From assembly GCA_019307815.1 (NCBI GenBank), contig JAFDIV010000001.1:337140-401139 (forward strand): a DNA stretch of 64,000 nt, written 5' to 3'. Below are positions 25,069-34,645 of the stretch, piece by piece (positions within the stretch are counted from its first letter, which is position 1; every line of letters begins with the position of its first letter). The notes beneath the pieces were generated by a model. The model was not told the origin of the DNA. It saw only the letters and a list, made by a program, of their open reading frames with translations, and did not search any database. Both the position numbers and the translations under genes were made by a program. Source of the stretch: Deltaproteobacteria bacterium (lineage in GTDB: Bacteria > Desulfobacterota > DSM-4660 > Desulfatiglandales > Desulfatiglandaceae).

Positions 25069-26400
25069 ATGCACAACACACTGACACCAAATCAATTAAG
25101 CAAACTTCAATCGAACCGCGCACTTTTACAGTTATATCTATCTGTTCTTTCAGCCAGAACATATGTTCTCAATGTCATTGCTGCGAAGGAAAGAAAAGAG
25201 AAACAAACCCTTGCCTCTGCTTTTCAGATCCTTGGCAATCAGCAAAATAATTTGACTTCCCGCCCCATTTCCTCTATCTCAGAACCCAAGAATGAGGAAA
25301 CGGAGGATCACTGCATGCTTGGGGGAATTTATGAAAATACGGGCAAGTATGGGGCCAAATACATTGTGAAGTTTCCGCCTAATATTTTTCGCAGATTTGA
25401 AAGTAAAAAGGAAGCGGAAAGATTTCTAAATCTTCTGAGATACAAAAAAGATATTGGAGAGTTCGATCCCAGAGAGTTTAAAGAGCAAAATATCTTTCTA
25501 TTTGAAAATCTCGCTTTGCGCTTCATCTCACTAAAAAGAGACATCATCAAGCCTTCATCTTTAAAGAAAATAGAACAGAACATGAATAAAGCTATTTGCT
25601 ATTTTCAGGGTATGGACGTCAGAAAGATAGAATACGCCCATATCGAAGATTTCCTTTTCAACTTGAAAAAAACTAATGGTGAGCCTATTTCAAGCAAAAC
25701 ACGGGCGAATCTGAAATCGACCTTGCATGACTTCTTTACTTGGTTAAACAAGTCTAAATATATCAAAGAGTTACCAGAATTTCCGACTTTCAAAGTAACT
25801 ATGAAGAAAAGGAAAGTGATTAGGAAAGAACTACAAGAGCAGGTACTTGATGAAATCTATAAGAGATCCTTTCATCTCGATCCTAAAATTTGGTTTGCTT
25901 GTAAATTACTTTGCACATACCCAGCAATTAGACCTACTGAATTGATAAATTTGAAAGAAAAGCATGTTGACTTACAAAGACGGGTTCTTATTTTCCCGAA
26001 CCCAAAAGAGGGGAGGCCAAAAGAGGTACCTTTGTTGGATGAAGATGTAGAAATTTTTAAGCAGTTTCCTAAAGGACTCCCGAATTTGTTTTTCTTTAGA
26101 CATCCCAATAGAAAAGGGTGCAAAGCAGGACAAAGGTATGATGAAGAGTTTTTACACAGAAAATGGTGGAAACCTACTTGTAAGGAACTTGGAATTGAAG
26201 GGATTGGCCTTTATGCAGGATCAAAACATTCAACTGTTACAGATTTAAGAAAACAAGGGCTTTCCCCAGAAACAATAAAAAAAGCGACAATGCACACGAC
26301 TTCAAAAGCGTTTGACAGGTACCTGATTACCGATACAGACGATTTGTTGGAAACATATAGAAAAGCGAAGCCGAAGACTAAGTTAATCCCCACCAAATAA
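25069..26400 (+). CDS. Tyrosine-type integrase of the tRNA-Pro element
   Basis: 443 residues. The N-terminal third includes an arm-binding-like stretch (GGIYENTGKYGAKYIVKF at 85-102). The core-binding domain follows at about 140-235, and the catalytic domain ends with Arg288 (AIRPTELINL), Lys386 (AGSKHSTVTDL), His409 (MHTTSKAF) and Tyr418 (FDRYL). Where most integrases have His-x-x-Arg, this has Ala-Gly-Ser-Lys, so the second Arg is Lys and the His is absent. It ends 80 bp from the tRNA 3' end, as expected for the integrase that made the insertion. Confidence 0.88.
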   Translation: MHNTLTPNQLSKLQSNRALLQLYLSVLSARTYVLNVIAAKERKEKQTLASAFQILGNQQNNLTSRPISSISEPKNEETEDHCMLGGIYENTGKYGAKYIVKFPPNIFRRFESKKEAERFLNLLRYKKDIGEFDPREFKEQNIFLFENLALRFISLKRDIIKPSSLKKIEQNMNKAICYFQGMDVRKIEYAHIEDFLFNLKKTNGEPISSKTRANLKSTLHDFFTWLNKSKYIKELPEFPTFKVTMKKRKVIRKELQEQVLDEIYKRSFHLDPKIWFACKLLCTYPAIRPTELINLKEKHVDLQRRVLIFPNPKEGRPKEVPLLDEDVEIFKQFPKGLPNLFFFRHPNRKGCKAGQRYDEEFLHRKWWKPTCKELGIEGIGLYAGSKHSTVTDLRKQGLSPETIKKATMHTTSKAFDRYLITDTDDLLETYRKAKPKTKLIPTK

Positions 26401-26407
26401 CTCAACA

Positions 26408-26429
26408 ATCTGATACTGACCTGATACTG
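26408..26429. repeat. Arm-type integrase repeat, tRNA side
   Basis: 22 bp matching 19951-19972 at 21 positions in the same orientation; each contains two copies of the octamer CTGATACT. It lies 50 bp inside the att core, as arm sites do. Confidence 0.6.
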
Positions 26430-26479
26430 TTTTTTGACGGGTTTCAAAACATTAACATATTGAATTTATTACAAAAAAA

Positions 26480-26556
<77 letters not shown>

Positions 26557-26756
26557 AATATTTTCCATATTAGTCTATTTCCCTATCCAAATTCAAGTCT
26601 ATTCTTCTTCTCCCTTCGCCACCCTGCGTGGCGCCCGCCTAGCCCCCGGGCAGGGCAGACAGGAAATCATAGGCGGGTCTCCTGCAGGCAGACTTGAAAT
26701 GACAGAAAGGTCCAAAACAGTATTAATATTTTTAAGCCATACCCTACAGTCACGGG

Positions 26757-28835
26757 TCAGACAGGGGTGATCCTGCAGGCAATGCCCTTGAGGTTTGGTG
26801 TGCCGAATTCCCTGCCCACGTTCTCGGCCGAGGTGAGCATATTGGCATTGGATCTTTTCCAATCAAGTTTTTCAGGGGCGCTGTCGCTCAGCCACCATCC
26901 ATGGGAAACCGACACCACTTTTGGATGAATATTATTGGTCAAAGAGGCCCTCTGGATGATACGTCCCCACCTGGTTTCAATAATGATTTCCTGCCCATTC
27001 TTGATACCATATTGTGTTGCTGTATCCGGGTGGATCAGGGCGGAGGGCAAGGGTTCGCGATTTCTCAGTTTATCTACCCATCTATAAGAGGAATGAAGAT
27101 AATTGGGACTTTTTGCACTTGTGAGCACCAGAGGATATGCCTCATCCAGCTCCTCAGGCGGGCCGTCGAACCGAGGTAAGGGGGATAGGCCATATTTTTC
27201 GGCCTGGCTTAGCCGGAGTTCCACTTTGCCTGTCGGGGTCTTGAAGCCGGATTGTCGGTATTTCCAAAATTTTTCTTCGCCTTTGAGATAGCCCTTTTCC
27301 ACGAATTGGTCATAGGTTAAGCCACTTGGTTGTAACACCAGATTCAGCATGTCTTTATAGTCTTCAAACCACAATGTAGGGTCTGTGATGGCCTTTCCCA
27401 GCTCGTTCAGGATCTTTATATCTGGCCAACATTCTTGCGGGGGATCCACGATCTTGGGCCGTGCCAGGATAATACCATGCCCTAAGCCATAATGGCCTAT
27501 GTCGTTGAATTCAAATTGCGTGGCAGCAGGAAGAACCACATCAGCCAGAGATGCAGTGGGCGTCATGACCAGATCAGAGACGGCCAGGAAATCAACTTTC
27601 ATAAGGGCTTCAAAGGTCTTATTGCTTTCTGCATGGGCCAGAAGTGGATTGGCACATTGGACGTAAGCTGCCTTGACAGGATAAGGTGTACCACGAAGCA
27701 CTGCCTCCCTAAAAAAGGCGGGAGGTACTGTCATCAATCGGGGTATGGTGCCATGATAGGCATGAATCATTTCTTTGCGTTTGGTGGGTATTAGATCGGC
27801 CCGCACGAATTTTCCTAGGGCCATGATATTGGGCTCAACCGCATGTATATTCCCGCCAGGCACATCCAGGTTTCCTGTGATGGCCATGAGACAAATTAGG
27901 GCCCTTGCCGTATGGAATGCATTGGTGGTTTGCTCTATAGGATTTCCCCATTGAATGGATGCTGGCCGGGCCGTGGCAAGCAAACGGGCGGCTTGGCGTA
28001 TCTGTTCCGGAGGAATCCAGGTGGCCTCGCTCATGCGCTCGGGCGTATATCCTTTTACATGCTGATGGAGTTCGGAGAAACCGTAGGTCCACTGCTCCAC
28101 AAAGTCCTTATCATACAAATTTTCTTCAATGATAACGTTTAGCATGGCAAGGGCCAAGGCATGATCTGTACCAGGCCGGATCTGGAGCCACATTTTTGCC
28201 TTGGAGGCTAGTGCTATTTTCCTGGGATCCACCACAACCAACTGGGTCCCATTCCTCACTTGCTCCAAGAGCAGGTTGCATATTTCGCCTTCCTCGTTGG
28301 TGGCAGTGATGTTGCTTGCCCAAAGAACTACCAGCTCACTTTTATGATGAAAATCAGCTACTGGATAGAACCCACATGTATGGACTCCACTGATCTCTCT
28401 TGGTGCATGGCAAACATCTTGGGTGGCCACTACGTTCGGGGAGCCGAAGATATTGGCTAGTCGAATCAGGACGAAGTGCTCCAGGCCCTTTGGCATCCCC
28501 TGACAAAATGCCACACTCCTGGCTCCATATGCGTCTCGAATTTGACTGAGATTATCGGCTATGATTTTAATGGCCTCTTTCCACGAAACCCTCTGCCATT
28601 TCCCTTCGCCTCGATCACCCACCCTTCTCAGAGGATACCTGAGTCTATCTTTACTTCCTAATTTTTCTGCGGACAAGATCCCTTTGGGGCATGCATATCC
28701 CCTGTTAAGGAACCCTTGAGGATCGCCTTTGATCTTCACAATCCTGTTGTTTTTTACCCCTACCATGAGGCCGCAGCCTCCATGGTCCATACGGGCACAA
28801 TGGGTTTTTATCCAGCGAATGTCATTTTCTGCCAC
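26757..28835 (-). CDS. Molybdopterin oxidoreductase (DMSO reductase family)
   Basis: 692 residues from GTG 28835, preferred because GGAG lies 8 nt upstream; an in-frame ATG exists at 28865. The N-terminal Fe-S site is Cys13, Asp17, Cys21, Cys49 with standard spacing, but Asp replaces the usual second Cys (HCARMDHGGCGL). The Mo/W-bisMGD domains follow (VVDPRKIALASKAKMWLQIRPGTDHALAL near 230; QWGNPIEQTTNAFH near 300). No Tat signal, so cytoplasmic. The substrate is unknown. It follows the rrf2 gene on the same strand by 77 bp. Confidence 0.88.
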   Translation of the reverse strand: MAENDIRWIKTHCARMDHGGCGLMVGVKNNRIVKIKGDPQGFLNRGYACPKGILSAEKLGSKDRLRYPLRRVGDRGEGKWQRVSWKEAIKIIADNLSQIRDAYGARSVAFCQGMPKGLEHFVLIRLANIFGSPNVVATQDVCHAPREISGVHTCGFYPVADFHHKSELVVLWASNITATNEEGEICNLLLEQVRNGTQLVVVDPRKIALASKAKMWLQIRPGTDHALALAMLNVIIEENLYDKDFVEQWTYGFSELHQHVKGYTPERMSEATWIPPEQIRQAARLLATARPASIQWGNPIEQTTNAFHTARALICLMAITGNLDVPGGNIHAVEPNIMALGKFVRADLIPTKRKEMIHAYHGTIPRLMTVPPAFFREAVLRGTPYPVKAAYVQCANPLLAHAESNKTFEALMKVDFLAVSDLVMTPTASLADVVLPAATQFEFNDIGHYGLGHGIILARPKIVDPPQECWPDIKILNELGKAITDPTLWFEDYKDMLNLVLQPSGLTYDQFVEKGYLKGEEKFWKYRQSGFKTPTGKVELRLSQAEKYGLSPLPRFDGPPEELDEAYPLVLTSAKSPNYLHSSYRWVDKLRNREPLPSALIHPDTATQYGIKNGQEIIIETRWGRIIQRASLTNNIHPKVVSVSHGWWLSDSAPEKLDWKRSNANMLTSAENVGREFGTPNLKGIACRITPV

Positions 28836-28912
28836 AACATATTCTCCTTTTTCGCAATGTGTCAAAGCGCGCCTTTATTCGTTGTGCAAGGCAACAAGGA
28901 ACAAGGTGAGGC

Positions 28913-29341
28913 CTAATGATTCTTTTCCTTTTTCTTGGATTTCTTTTTCATCATTTGCTCCAGGGTGATCTTGTCCAATTCCTTATACATGGCCTTTGTG
29001 GCCGACTCCCATACTTCCCTTGTAACACATGCGCTGGATTTTTCGCAAATCTCTGGCTTTTCCACGCAGTCGGCAAGCTCTGTATGGCCTTCTACAGCTC
29101 GTACAATCTGTCCTATGGTTATTTGTTTTGGAGGCCTTGCCAGCCGATGTCCTCCCTTGGGCCCTCGGACGCTCGTGATTAATTTGGCCTTCTTGAGGGA
29201 GATGATAAGCTGCTCCAGATACTTTACTGATATGCCCTCCCGCTTGGATATATCGCCTGCTTGAACTGGGCCATTCTCATAGTGGAGCGCCAAGTCCAGC
29301 ATCATTCTTGTACCGTAGCGGCTTCGGGTGGACAGTTTCAT
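28913..29341 (-). CDS. Rrf2/IscR-family transcriptional regulator
   Basis: 142 residues from MKLSTRSRYG at 29341. The winged-helix N-terminus (GDISKREGISVKYLEQLIISLKKAKLI) matches Rrf2. Cys92, Cys99 and Cys105 sit almost where IscR has its Fe-S ligands, so it probably senses Fe-S or redox state. It precedes the molybdopterin oxidoreductase in the same direction and is divergent from the livK-like gene at 29607, either of which it might control. The C-terminus is Lys-rich. Confidence 0.9.
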   Translation of the reverse strand: MKLSTRSRYGTRMMLDLALHYENGPVQAGDISKREGISVKYLEQLIISLKKAKLITSVRGPKGGHRLARPPKQITIGQIVRAVEGHTELADCVEKPEICEKSSACVTREVWESATKAMYKELDKITLEQMMKKKSKKKEKNH

Positions 29342-29606
29342 TGATCTACTCCTCACATTGACTTGTTAAAAGCGGGTTTTAGGGGTTTATGATGCAGTCA
29401 GGAAAATTGGGCAATGTCCTATACTCAAGTTCTATACTCTTTTGCTAAAATTTAAATAATTCACCTTGTTTGTCAAGCAGAATGGCAAAGGCAAAAAAAT
29501 CTCACAAAAGGAGCAAAATGCAATCTTGACATGAATGAGTTTTCCAACTATATGTGAGTGCTATTGGAGGAATGGGCAATCGTTATAATTTAGAAAGGAG
29601 GTAGTT

Positions 29607-30821
29607 ATGAAGAAAGTAGCCATTGTTCTGACAGTATTGCTCTTTTGTGTGGCCTTTGTTTCCGGGGCCCTTGCCCAGGAGATCAAGGTGGGAACCCTTC
29701 TAGCCCATACTGGGCCCTTGAAAGAATTTGGACCTAATATCCAAAATGGTGTCGTATTGGCTGCTAAACAGATGGCAGCTGCTGGGTTTAACATCAAGCT
29801 GATTCATGAAGATAGTGAAACATCTGCCATCCCGGCCACCAATGCTGCCAAAAAGCTGGTGGAAGTAGATAAAGTGGTTGCCATCATCGGTGCCTTGGCC
29901 AGCGGAGTGACCGTTCCTGTGGCCGAGTCCGTCACTTGCCCCAATGGTGTCATCATGATTTCTCCTGCATCCACTTCGCCCCTTATCACGGTTTTGCCTG
30001 CGGACAAGGGCAGGGATTTTCTGTTCAGGACCTGTCCTTCTGACGCCCTTCAGGGATTGGTGGCAGGAAAATTTGCTGCTACCTACAATAGGACTGCGGC
30101 GATCCTTTATGTGAACAACCCTTACGGACAGGGTTTGGCAGAGAACTTTAAAAGGGCCTTTGAGAAAAGACACGGTAAGGTCATTGCAATGGTCCCTCAT
30201 GACGAAAAGGCTGCTGAATCATATACAGCTGAGCTCAAGAAGGCCCTGGCAGGTAATCCGGACAGGCTCTGCGCTTACAGCTATCCTGAACACGGCAAGG
30301 TTTATCTTAAGGAGGCCATTGAGTTCTTCAAATTTCGGAGGTTCCTGTTCTGTGACGGTACCAAGTCCATGGATATCGTGAAGGCCCTCGGTGCCAAGAA
30401 CGTAGAAGGCCAATATGGCACTGCTCCTGGATCAGCAGGTGGGGAGCCTTATGTGATTTTTGCTTCTGATTACCGGGCCGAATTCGGGAAACTTCCTCCT
30501 TTGCCTTTCATAACCAACGCCTACGACGGCATGGCCGTGATAGGCCTCGCTGCTTATAAAACCAAGCTCCAGGGCAAGGCACTGACGCCTAAGAACATCA
30601 GGGACAACCTGCGGTTTGTTGCCAATCCTCCAGGAGAGATCATCAAACCCGGAGAGTTCAAGAAGGCATTTGCCCTGCTGAAAGAAGGTAAAGATATTAA
30701 TTATGAAGGTGCGGCTGGATCTGTTGATTTCGACAAGAACGGCGATGTGGTCACACCTGTTGAGATCTGGAAATATTCCAAAGGCAAGATTGTCACAGTA
30801 AGGGTGGAGCACGTGTTCTAG
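29607..30821 (+). CDS. livK: Branched-chain amino acid-type ABC transporter binding protein
   Basis: 404 residues with a signal peptide (VLLFCVAFVSGALA, cut near AQE) and a type I periplasmic binding fold (KVGTLLAHTGPLKEFGPN; FRTCPSDALQGLVAGKFA). It delivers amino acids or related carboxylates to a LIV permease. AAAGGAGG lies before the ATG. The livGFHM genes begin 3.6 kb away on the other strand; it ends with its own terminator, so it is a separate unit. A close paralog lies at 59751-60986. Confidence 0.9.
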   Translation: MKKVAIVLTVLLFCVAFVSGALAQEIKVGTLLAHTGPLKEFGPNIQNGVVLAAKQMAAAGFNIKLIHEDSETSAIPATNAAKKLVEVDKVVAIIGALASGVTVPVAESVTCPNGVIMISPASTSPLITVLPADKGRDFLFRTCPSDALQGLVAGKFAATYNRTAAILYVNNPYGQGLAENFKRAFEKRHGKVIAMVPHDEKAAESYTAELKKALAGNPDRLCAYSYPEHGKVYLKEAIEFFKFRRFLFCDGTKSMDIVKALGAKNVEGQYGTAPGSAGGEPYVIFASDYRAEFGKLPPLPFITNAYDGMAVIGLAAYKTKLQGKALTPKNIRDNLRFVANPPGEIIKPGEFKKAFALLKEGKDINYEGAAGSVDFDKNGDVVTPVEIWKYSKGKIVTVRVEHVF

Positions 30822-30847
30822 AAAACTTTAAATATATACAAAAAGCA

Positions 30848-30875
30848 AAGGGGCCTCGAGAGGGCCCCTTTTTTT
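30848..30875 (+). terminator. Rho-independent terminator after livK
   Basis: AAGGGGCC (30848-30855) pairs with GGCCCCTT (30863-30870), loop TCGAGAG, followed by a T-run to 30875. Confidence 0.9.
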
Positions 30876-31117
30876 CTTCAGGTATGGCCCAAAAAGGAAA
30901 AAGGCGAAAGGTTAAAGGGAGCCAGTTGACAATGATTCAGTGCACTGCCGAGGAGAATCCATGCGATAGTCTGATAAAAGAAACAAGAGGAGGGGATTTC
31001 TTGTCAATCACCAGTGAAAACCCAGCATTCCATCATTCCAGTAGCCCTAACGAACACCAGGAAGGGTGGCCAAACCAATCATCATGCAAGGAATAGAGCT
31101 GGGTTGGACACAGAGCG
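30876..31117. other. Intergenic stretch with nothing recognised
   Basis: Between the livK terminator and the livM stop. A 70-codon frame (30884-31096) has no family look or ribosome site. I see no RNA or repeat. Confidence 0.5.
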
Positions 31118-32086
31118 TCACTCAATCCATTTGGACACCCTTTTTTCCTCTCCAAGAAGCCCTTGTGGTCGATAAAGAAGGATGATTTCAAGCAGGATAC
31201 CTATTAGGAGAAAACGAATATAAGGGGCCCGTGCCTTTAAGGTATATGGGAGAAGATCCGTAGCAAATTTGGTCCCAATCCATATACCCCAGATAACATA
31301 CGCCCCCACAATAGCCCCCTTATTGTTTCCGCTTCCCCCCGCCATAAGCATCACCCAAATGATGAAAGTTCCGTAAAGGGGAGTGAAGACATTGGGCGAA
31401 ATGGCCTTGGTATAATGGGCATAAAGTGCACCTGCAAGGCCCATGACCATGGAACCAAAAACCAGGGACTGCATTTTGAAGTGAAAGATATCCTTGCCAC
31501 TCATAGCAGCAGATATCTCGTCCTCCCTGATGGCCCTGAGCACCCTTCCCCAGGGAGAGCGTATGCCTTTTTCTATGGCTATATAAACCCCTATCATTAC
31601 AAGTATCACAATAACGAGATATACATAGTTATAGTTGCGAGGCTCAACCAGGTTTTGAAACGGCTGGGGAAGTCCCATCAGGCCCCTAGGGCCATTTGCC
31701 AGCCATGGCTCATTGTTGAATACAAGGCGAAAGGCCTCGGCAATGCCCAAGGTAGCTATAGCGAGGTAGTCTTCACCAAGGCGAAGGGTGGGAATACCAA
31801 TAAGATAGGCGATAAGCCCGCACATCACAGCAGCCGCCAGTAAGCCTACAATGAAAGGCATGTTAAGGCCAAATAGCTGATGTACATATTGGGCATACAC
31901 CCCTTTGGGCATGGGTGTGGTCACCAATGCCGAAGTGTAAGCGCCTATACAAAAGAATCCCGCGATTCCAATATTGAACAGTCCTGTGTATCCCCATTGG
32001 ATATTCAAACCAAGGCTAAAAACGGCATATATCCCGGCCATTATAGCCAAGGAGACCAAGTATGCGATGATCCCACTAAGTTCCAT
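31118..32086 (-). CDS. livM: LIV ABC transporter permease LivM
   Basis: 322 residues from ATG 32086, chosen since GGAGGG precedes it and the livH stop is at 32088. Multiple membrane helices; the conserved FNIGIAGFFCIGAYTSAL near 40 and GEDYLAIATLGIAEAFRLV near 110 match LivM. Inner-membrane half of the branched-chain amino acid importer. Last gene of livG-livF-livH-livM on this strand. Confidence 0.92.
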   Translation of the reverse strand: MELSGIIAYLVSLAIMAGIYAVFSLGLNIQWGYTGLFNIGIAGFFCIGAYTSALVTTPMPKGVYAQYVHQLFGLNMPFIVGLLAAAVMCGLIAYLIGIPTLRLGEDYLAIATLGIAEAFRLVFNNEPWLANGPRGLMGLPQPFQNLVEPRNYNYVYLVIVILVMIGVYIAIEKGIRSPWGRVLRAIREDEISAAMSGKDIFHFKMQSLVFGSMVMGLAGALYAHYTKAISPNVFTPLYGTFIIWVMLMAGGSGNNKGAIVGAYVIWGIWIGTKFATDLLPYTLKARAPYIRFLLIGILLEIILLYRPQGLLGEEKRVSKWIE

Positions 32087-32087
32087 T

Positions 32088-32999
32088 CTAACTGCTCCCT
32101 CCAAAAATCCCTTTAGGCCGAATGAGCAAAATCAGTATCATAATAACAAAGGCTACGGCCGGTTTATATGTTGGCAGCAAGAAGGCGGTTGACATCTGCT
32201 GGGCTACCCCTATTACAAGGCCACCCACCAGTGCTCCGTACATATTTCCGATGGTGCCGAGGATAGTTGCAGCAAATATGGGGATCAAAAAGTTCCATCC
32301 CATATAAGGGTGAAGTTGAACATCGATACCGTAAAGCATTCCGCCTGCTGCTGCCAGGGCACCTCCAATGCCCCAAGTCCAGATGATAATCCTTTCTGTG
32401 TCAATGCCGGATACGAGGGCCAAGTCCATGTTATCAGCGGTGGCCCTCATGGCCTTACCCATCTTTGAGTTATTGAGGAATATGTGAAGAGCAGCGATCA
32501 AAACGCTCACGGCTACCAGTATAAATATCTGGTCAGGCCGGATCTTTACATGAAGAGGCAGATCAAGGGCTGGTCTCAACACCCCAGGCCTATAAAATAG
32601 CGAATCGGCGCCCCAGATTATGAGAATAATCATCCTCATAATAAAAGCTGCACCCAGCGAAGACATGGCCATTATAACTGCACTGCTCTTTTTTTCTCTT
32701 AACTTTTTGAAGAGAATGCGATCGGTGATTATGGCCACACAACCTATCAGAAACATTGCTATTGGAAAGGCAATGACCATGCGCACCCCGAAGGATAACG
32801 GCGAAAAGATGACATCAGGCACCCCGATCCAAGAAAGGAGCCCTGTTACCAAGAACAGAGCTATGTATGCTCCTCCTGTCATCAAGTCGCCATGGGCGAA
32901 ATTCGCAAAGCGGATTATTCCATAAACCAGGGTGAGGCCCACTGCACCCAATGATATGATGCCACCCAGTACAATCCCGTAAATGAACAGTTCAAGCAC
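32088..32999 (-). CDS. livH: LIV ABC transporter permease LivH
   Basis: 303 residues with about eight membrane helices. The N-terminus YGIVLGGIISLGAVGLTLVYG and FANFAHGDLMTGGAYIALFL are LivH hallmarks, as is GIGGALAAAGGMLYGID near 210. Pairs with LivM. It starts 2 bp after livF. Confidence 0.93.
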   Translation of the reverse strand: MLELFIYGIVLGGIISLGAVGLTLVYGIIRFANFAHGDLMTGGAYIALFLVTGLLSWIGVPDVIFSPLSFGVRMVIAFPIAMFLIGCVAIITDRILFKKLREKKSSAVIMAMSSLGAAFIMRMIILIIWGADSLFYRPGVLRPALDLPLHVKIRPDQIFILVAVSVLIAALHIFLNNSKMGKAMRATADNMDLALVSGIDTERIIIWTWGIGGALAAAGGMLYGIDVQLHPYMGWNFLIPIFAATILGTIGNMYGALVGGLVIGVAQQMSTAFLLPTYKPAVAFVIMILILLIRPKGIFGGSS

Positions 33000-33001
33000 A
33001 G

Positions 33002-33706
33002 CTAACCTCCCAAATAGAGGCGACCTACCTCTTCATTTTCCAGCAGGGCCTGTCCGGTATCATCCAGTACATTGCGTCCCATAGCGAGCACATAACCGTG
33101 GTGGGCCATCTTAAGGGCCTCTTTGGCGTTTTGCTCGACAATAATCATGGAGACCCCGGTTTGATTGATCTCAATGATTTTTTGAAAGATGTCTGCTACT
33201 ATGACAGGGGCGAGTCCCGCGGAAGGCTCATCCAGCAAAAGGAGCTCAGGATCCAACATCAGTGCGCGGCCCATTGCGACCATCTGTCTCTGCCCACCTG
33301 AAAGGGTGCCTGCCTTGTGCTTCTCCCTCCCCTTAAGTGCGGGGAACAGTTCATATATTTCGGCTATCTTATCACTGTAATCGTCGTTTCGAATAAAGGC
33401 CCCCATCTCAAAGTTTTCCTGGATGGTAAGGGAAGGAAAAACGTTTTCCACCTGGGGAACGTAACTGATCCCTTTCTTGGCAATCCTGTCGGGCTTCAAG
33501 CCAGTGATATCTTCTCCGTTGAACATAATTTTTCCATTACGTGGCTTGAGCAACCCAAAGATGGTTTTCAGAAGTGTTGACTTACCGGCGCCGTTGGGCC
33601 CAATAACTGAGACAATTTGCCCTTTTTCCACCTGAATGTGGACATCATGGAGTATATCCACTTCCCCATAACCTGCTGTAACGTCTGTCACCTTTAAGAT
33701 GCTCAT
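33002..33706 (-). CDS. livF: LIV ABC transporter ATPase LivF
   Basis: 234 residues. Walker A GPNGAGKSTLL at 37-47, signature LSGGQRQMVAMGRALM at about 138, Walker B LLLLDEPSAGLAP. One of the two ATPases of the importer. The start overlaps the livG stop by 4 bp. Confidence 0.94.
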   Translation of the reverse strand: MSILKVTDVTAGYGEVDILHDVHIQVEKGQIVSVIGPNGAGKSTLLKTIFGLLKPRNGKIMFNGEDITGLKPDRIAKKGISYVPQVENVFPSLTIQENFEMGAFIRNDDYSDKIAEIYELFPALKGREKHKAGTLSGGQRQMVAMGRALMLDPELLLLDEPSAGLAPVIVADIFQKIIEINQTGVSMIIVEQNAKEALKMAHHGYVLAMGRNVLDDTGQALLENEEVGRLYLGG

Positions 33707-34464
33707 CGGTATTGCCCGCCCAGATAGGCCTCCAGGACCCTCTCGTCGCTTTTGACCTCTTCCGGGGTCCCTTCGGTCAATTTTCGTCCCTCACTCATTA
33801 CAATAACCGGGTTGCAGAGGTTCATGACCAGGTCCATGTCATGTTCAACAATGAAAAATGTGATACCCTTTTCCGTACAAAGCTTTCGAATATTGTCCAT
33901 GAGCTTGGCCAGCAATGTCCGGTTTACACCGGCTGCAGGCTCATCAAGCAAAACTATTTCCGGGTCTGCCATCATGCTCCTGGCCAGCTCCAGGAGTTTC
34001 TTTTGCCCCCCCGAAAGAGAGCCGGCATACTCGTCCTTAAGCTTGATAAGCTCTACAAACTCAAGGACCTCCAAGGCCTTGTCCCGGATTTCCTTTTCCT
34101 GGTTTTTTACGGTATTAGGCCTGAACCAGGTATTCCAAACCTTCTCACCTGCCTGGCCTTCAGGCATGACCATCAGATTCTCCAGCACAGTCATCTGCGT
34201 AAACTCGCGGGTAATCTGAAAGGTACGGTATATCTTTTTATTGAAGATACTATGGGGAGGCAGGCCTGTGATGTCTTCGCCCCGGAAGATGACCTGACCG
34301 GAATCAGGTTTCAAATGGCCGGTTATGAGATTGAAGAGGGTGGTCTTACCTGCACCATTTGGCCCGATAAGGCCGGTTATGGTGCCTTCCTTTACCATGA
34401 GGGAACATTCAAAAACGGCCATGAGGCCGCCAAAACTCTTGCTGACTTCTTTGACTTCAAGCAT
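33703..34464 (-). CDS. livG: LIV ABC transporter ATPase LivG
   Basis: 253 residues. Walker A GPNGAGKTTLFN at 34-45, signature LSGGQKKLLELARSMM near 149, Walker B IVLLDEPAAGVN, and the LivG-type C-terminus (VIVMSEGRKLTEGTPEEV). First gene of livGFHM; divergent from the uvrA gene across 181 bp that must hold both promoters. Confidence 0.94.
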   Translation of the reverse strand: MLEVKEVSKSFGGLMAVFECSLMVKEGTITGLIGPNGAGKTTLFNLITGHLKPDSGQVIFRGEDITGLPPHSIFNKKIYRTFQITREFTQMTVLENLMVMPEGQAGEKVWNTWFRPNTVKNQEKEIRDKALEVLEFVELIKLKDEYAGSLSGGQKKLLELARSMMADPEIVLLDEPAAGVNRTLLAKLMDNIRKLCTEKGITFFIVEHDMDLVMNLCNPVIVMSEGRKLTEGTPEEVKSDERVLEAYLGGQYR

Positions 34465-34645
34465 AATTTTTCCTTTGGAGGCGAAAAAAAGCTTGCAATC
34501 CAGCCGAATTTTTCTAATCGGCCAACCATAAGTAAAAGAAGCTCTATTGTCAAGAAAAGATTAAAATTTTTCGCCAGGCCGCGCGGAAGAGAATACCTTT
34601 CATAAATCGGGAATTTTCTTGATGCGGCTGTTCAATTGACTCACA

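Noticed and set aside
30884..31096. 70-codon frame between livK and livM
   Set aside because: No recognisable motif, start signal or neighbour support.
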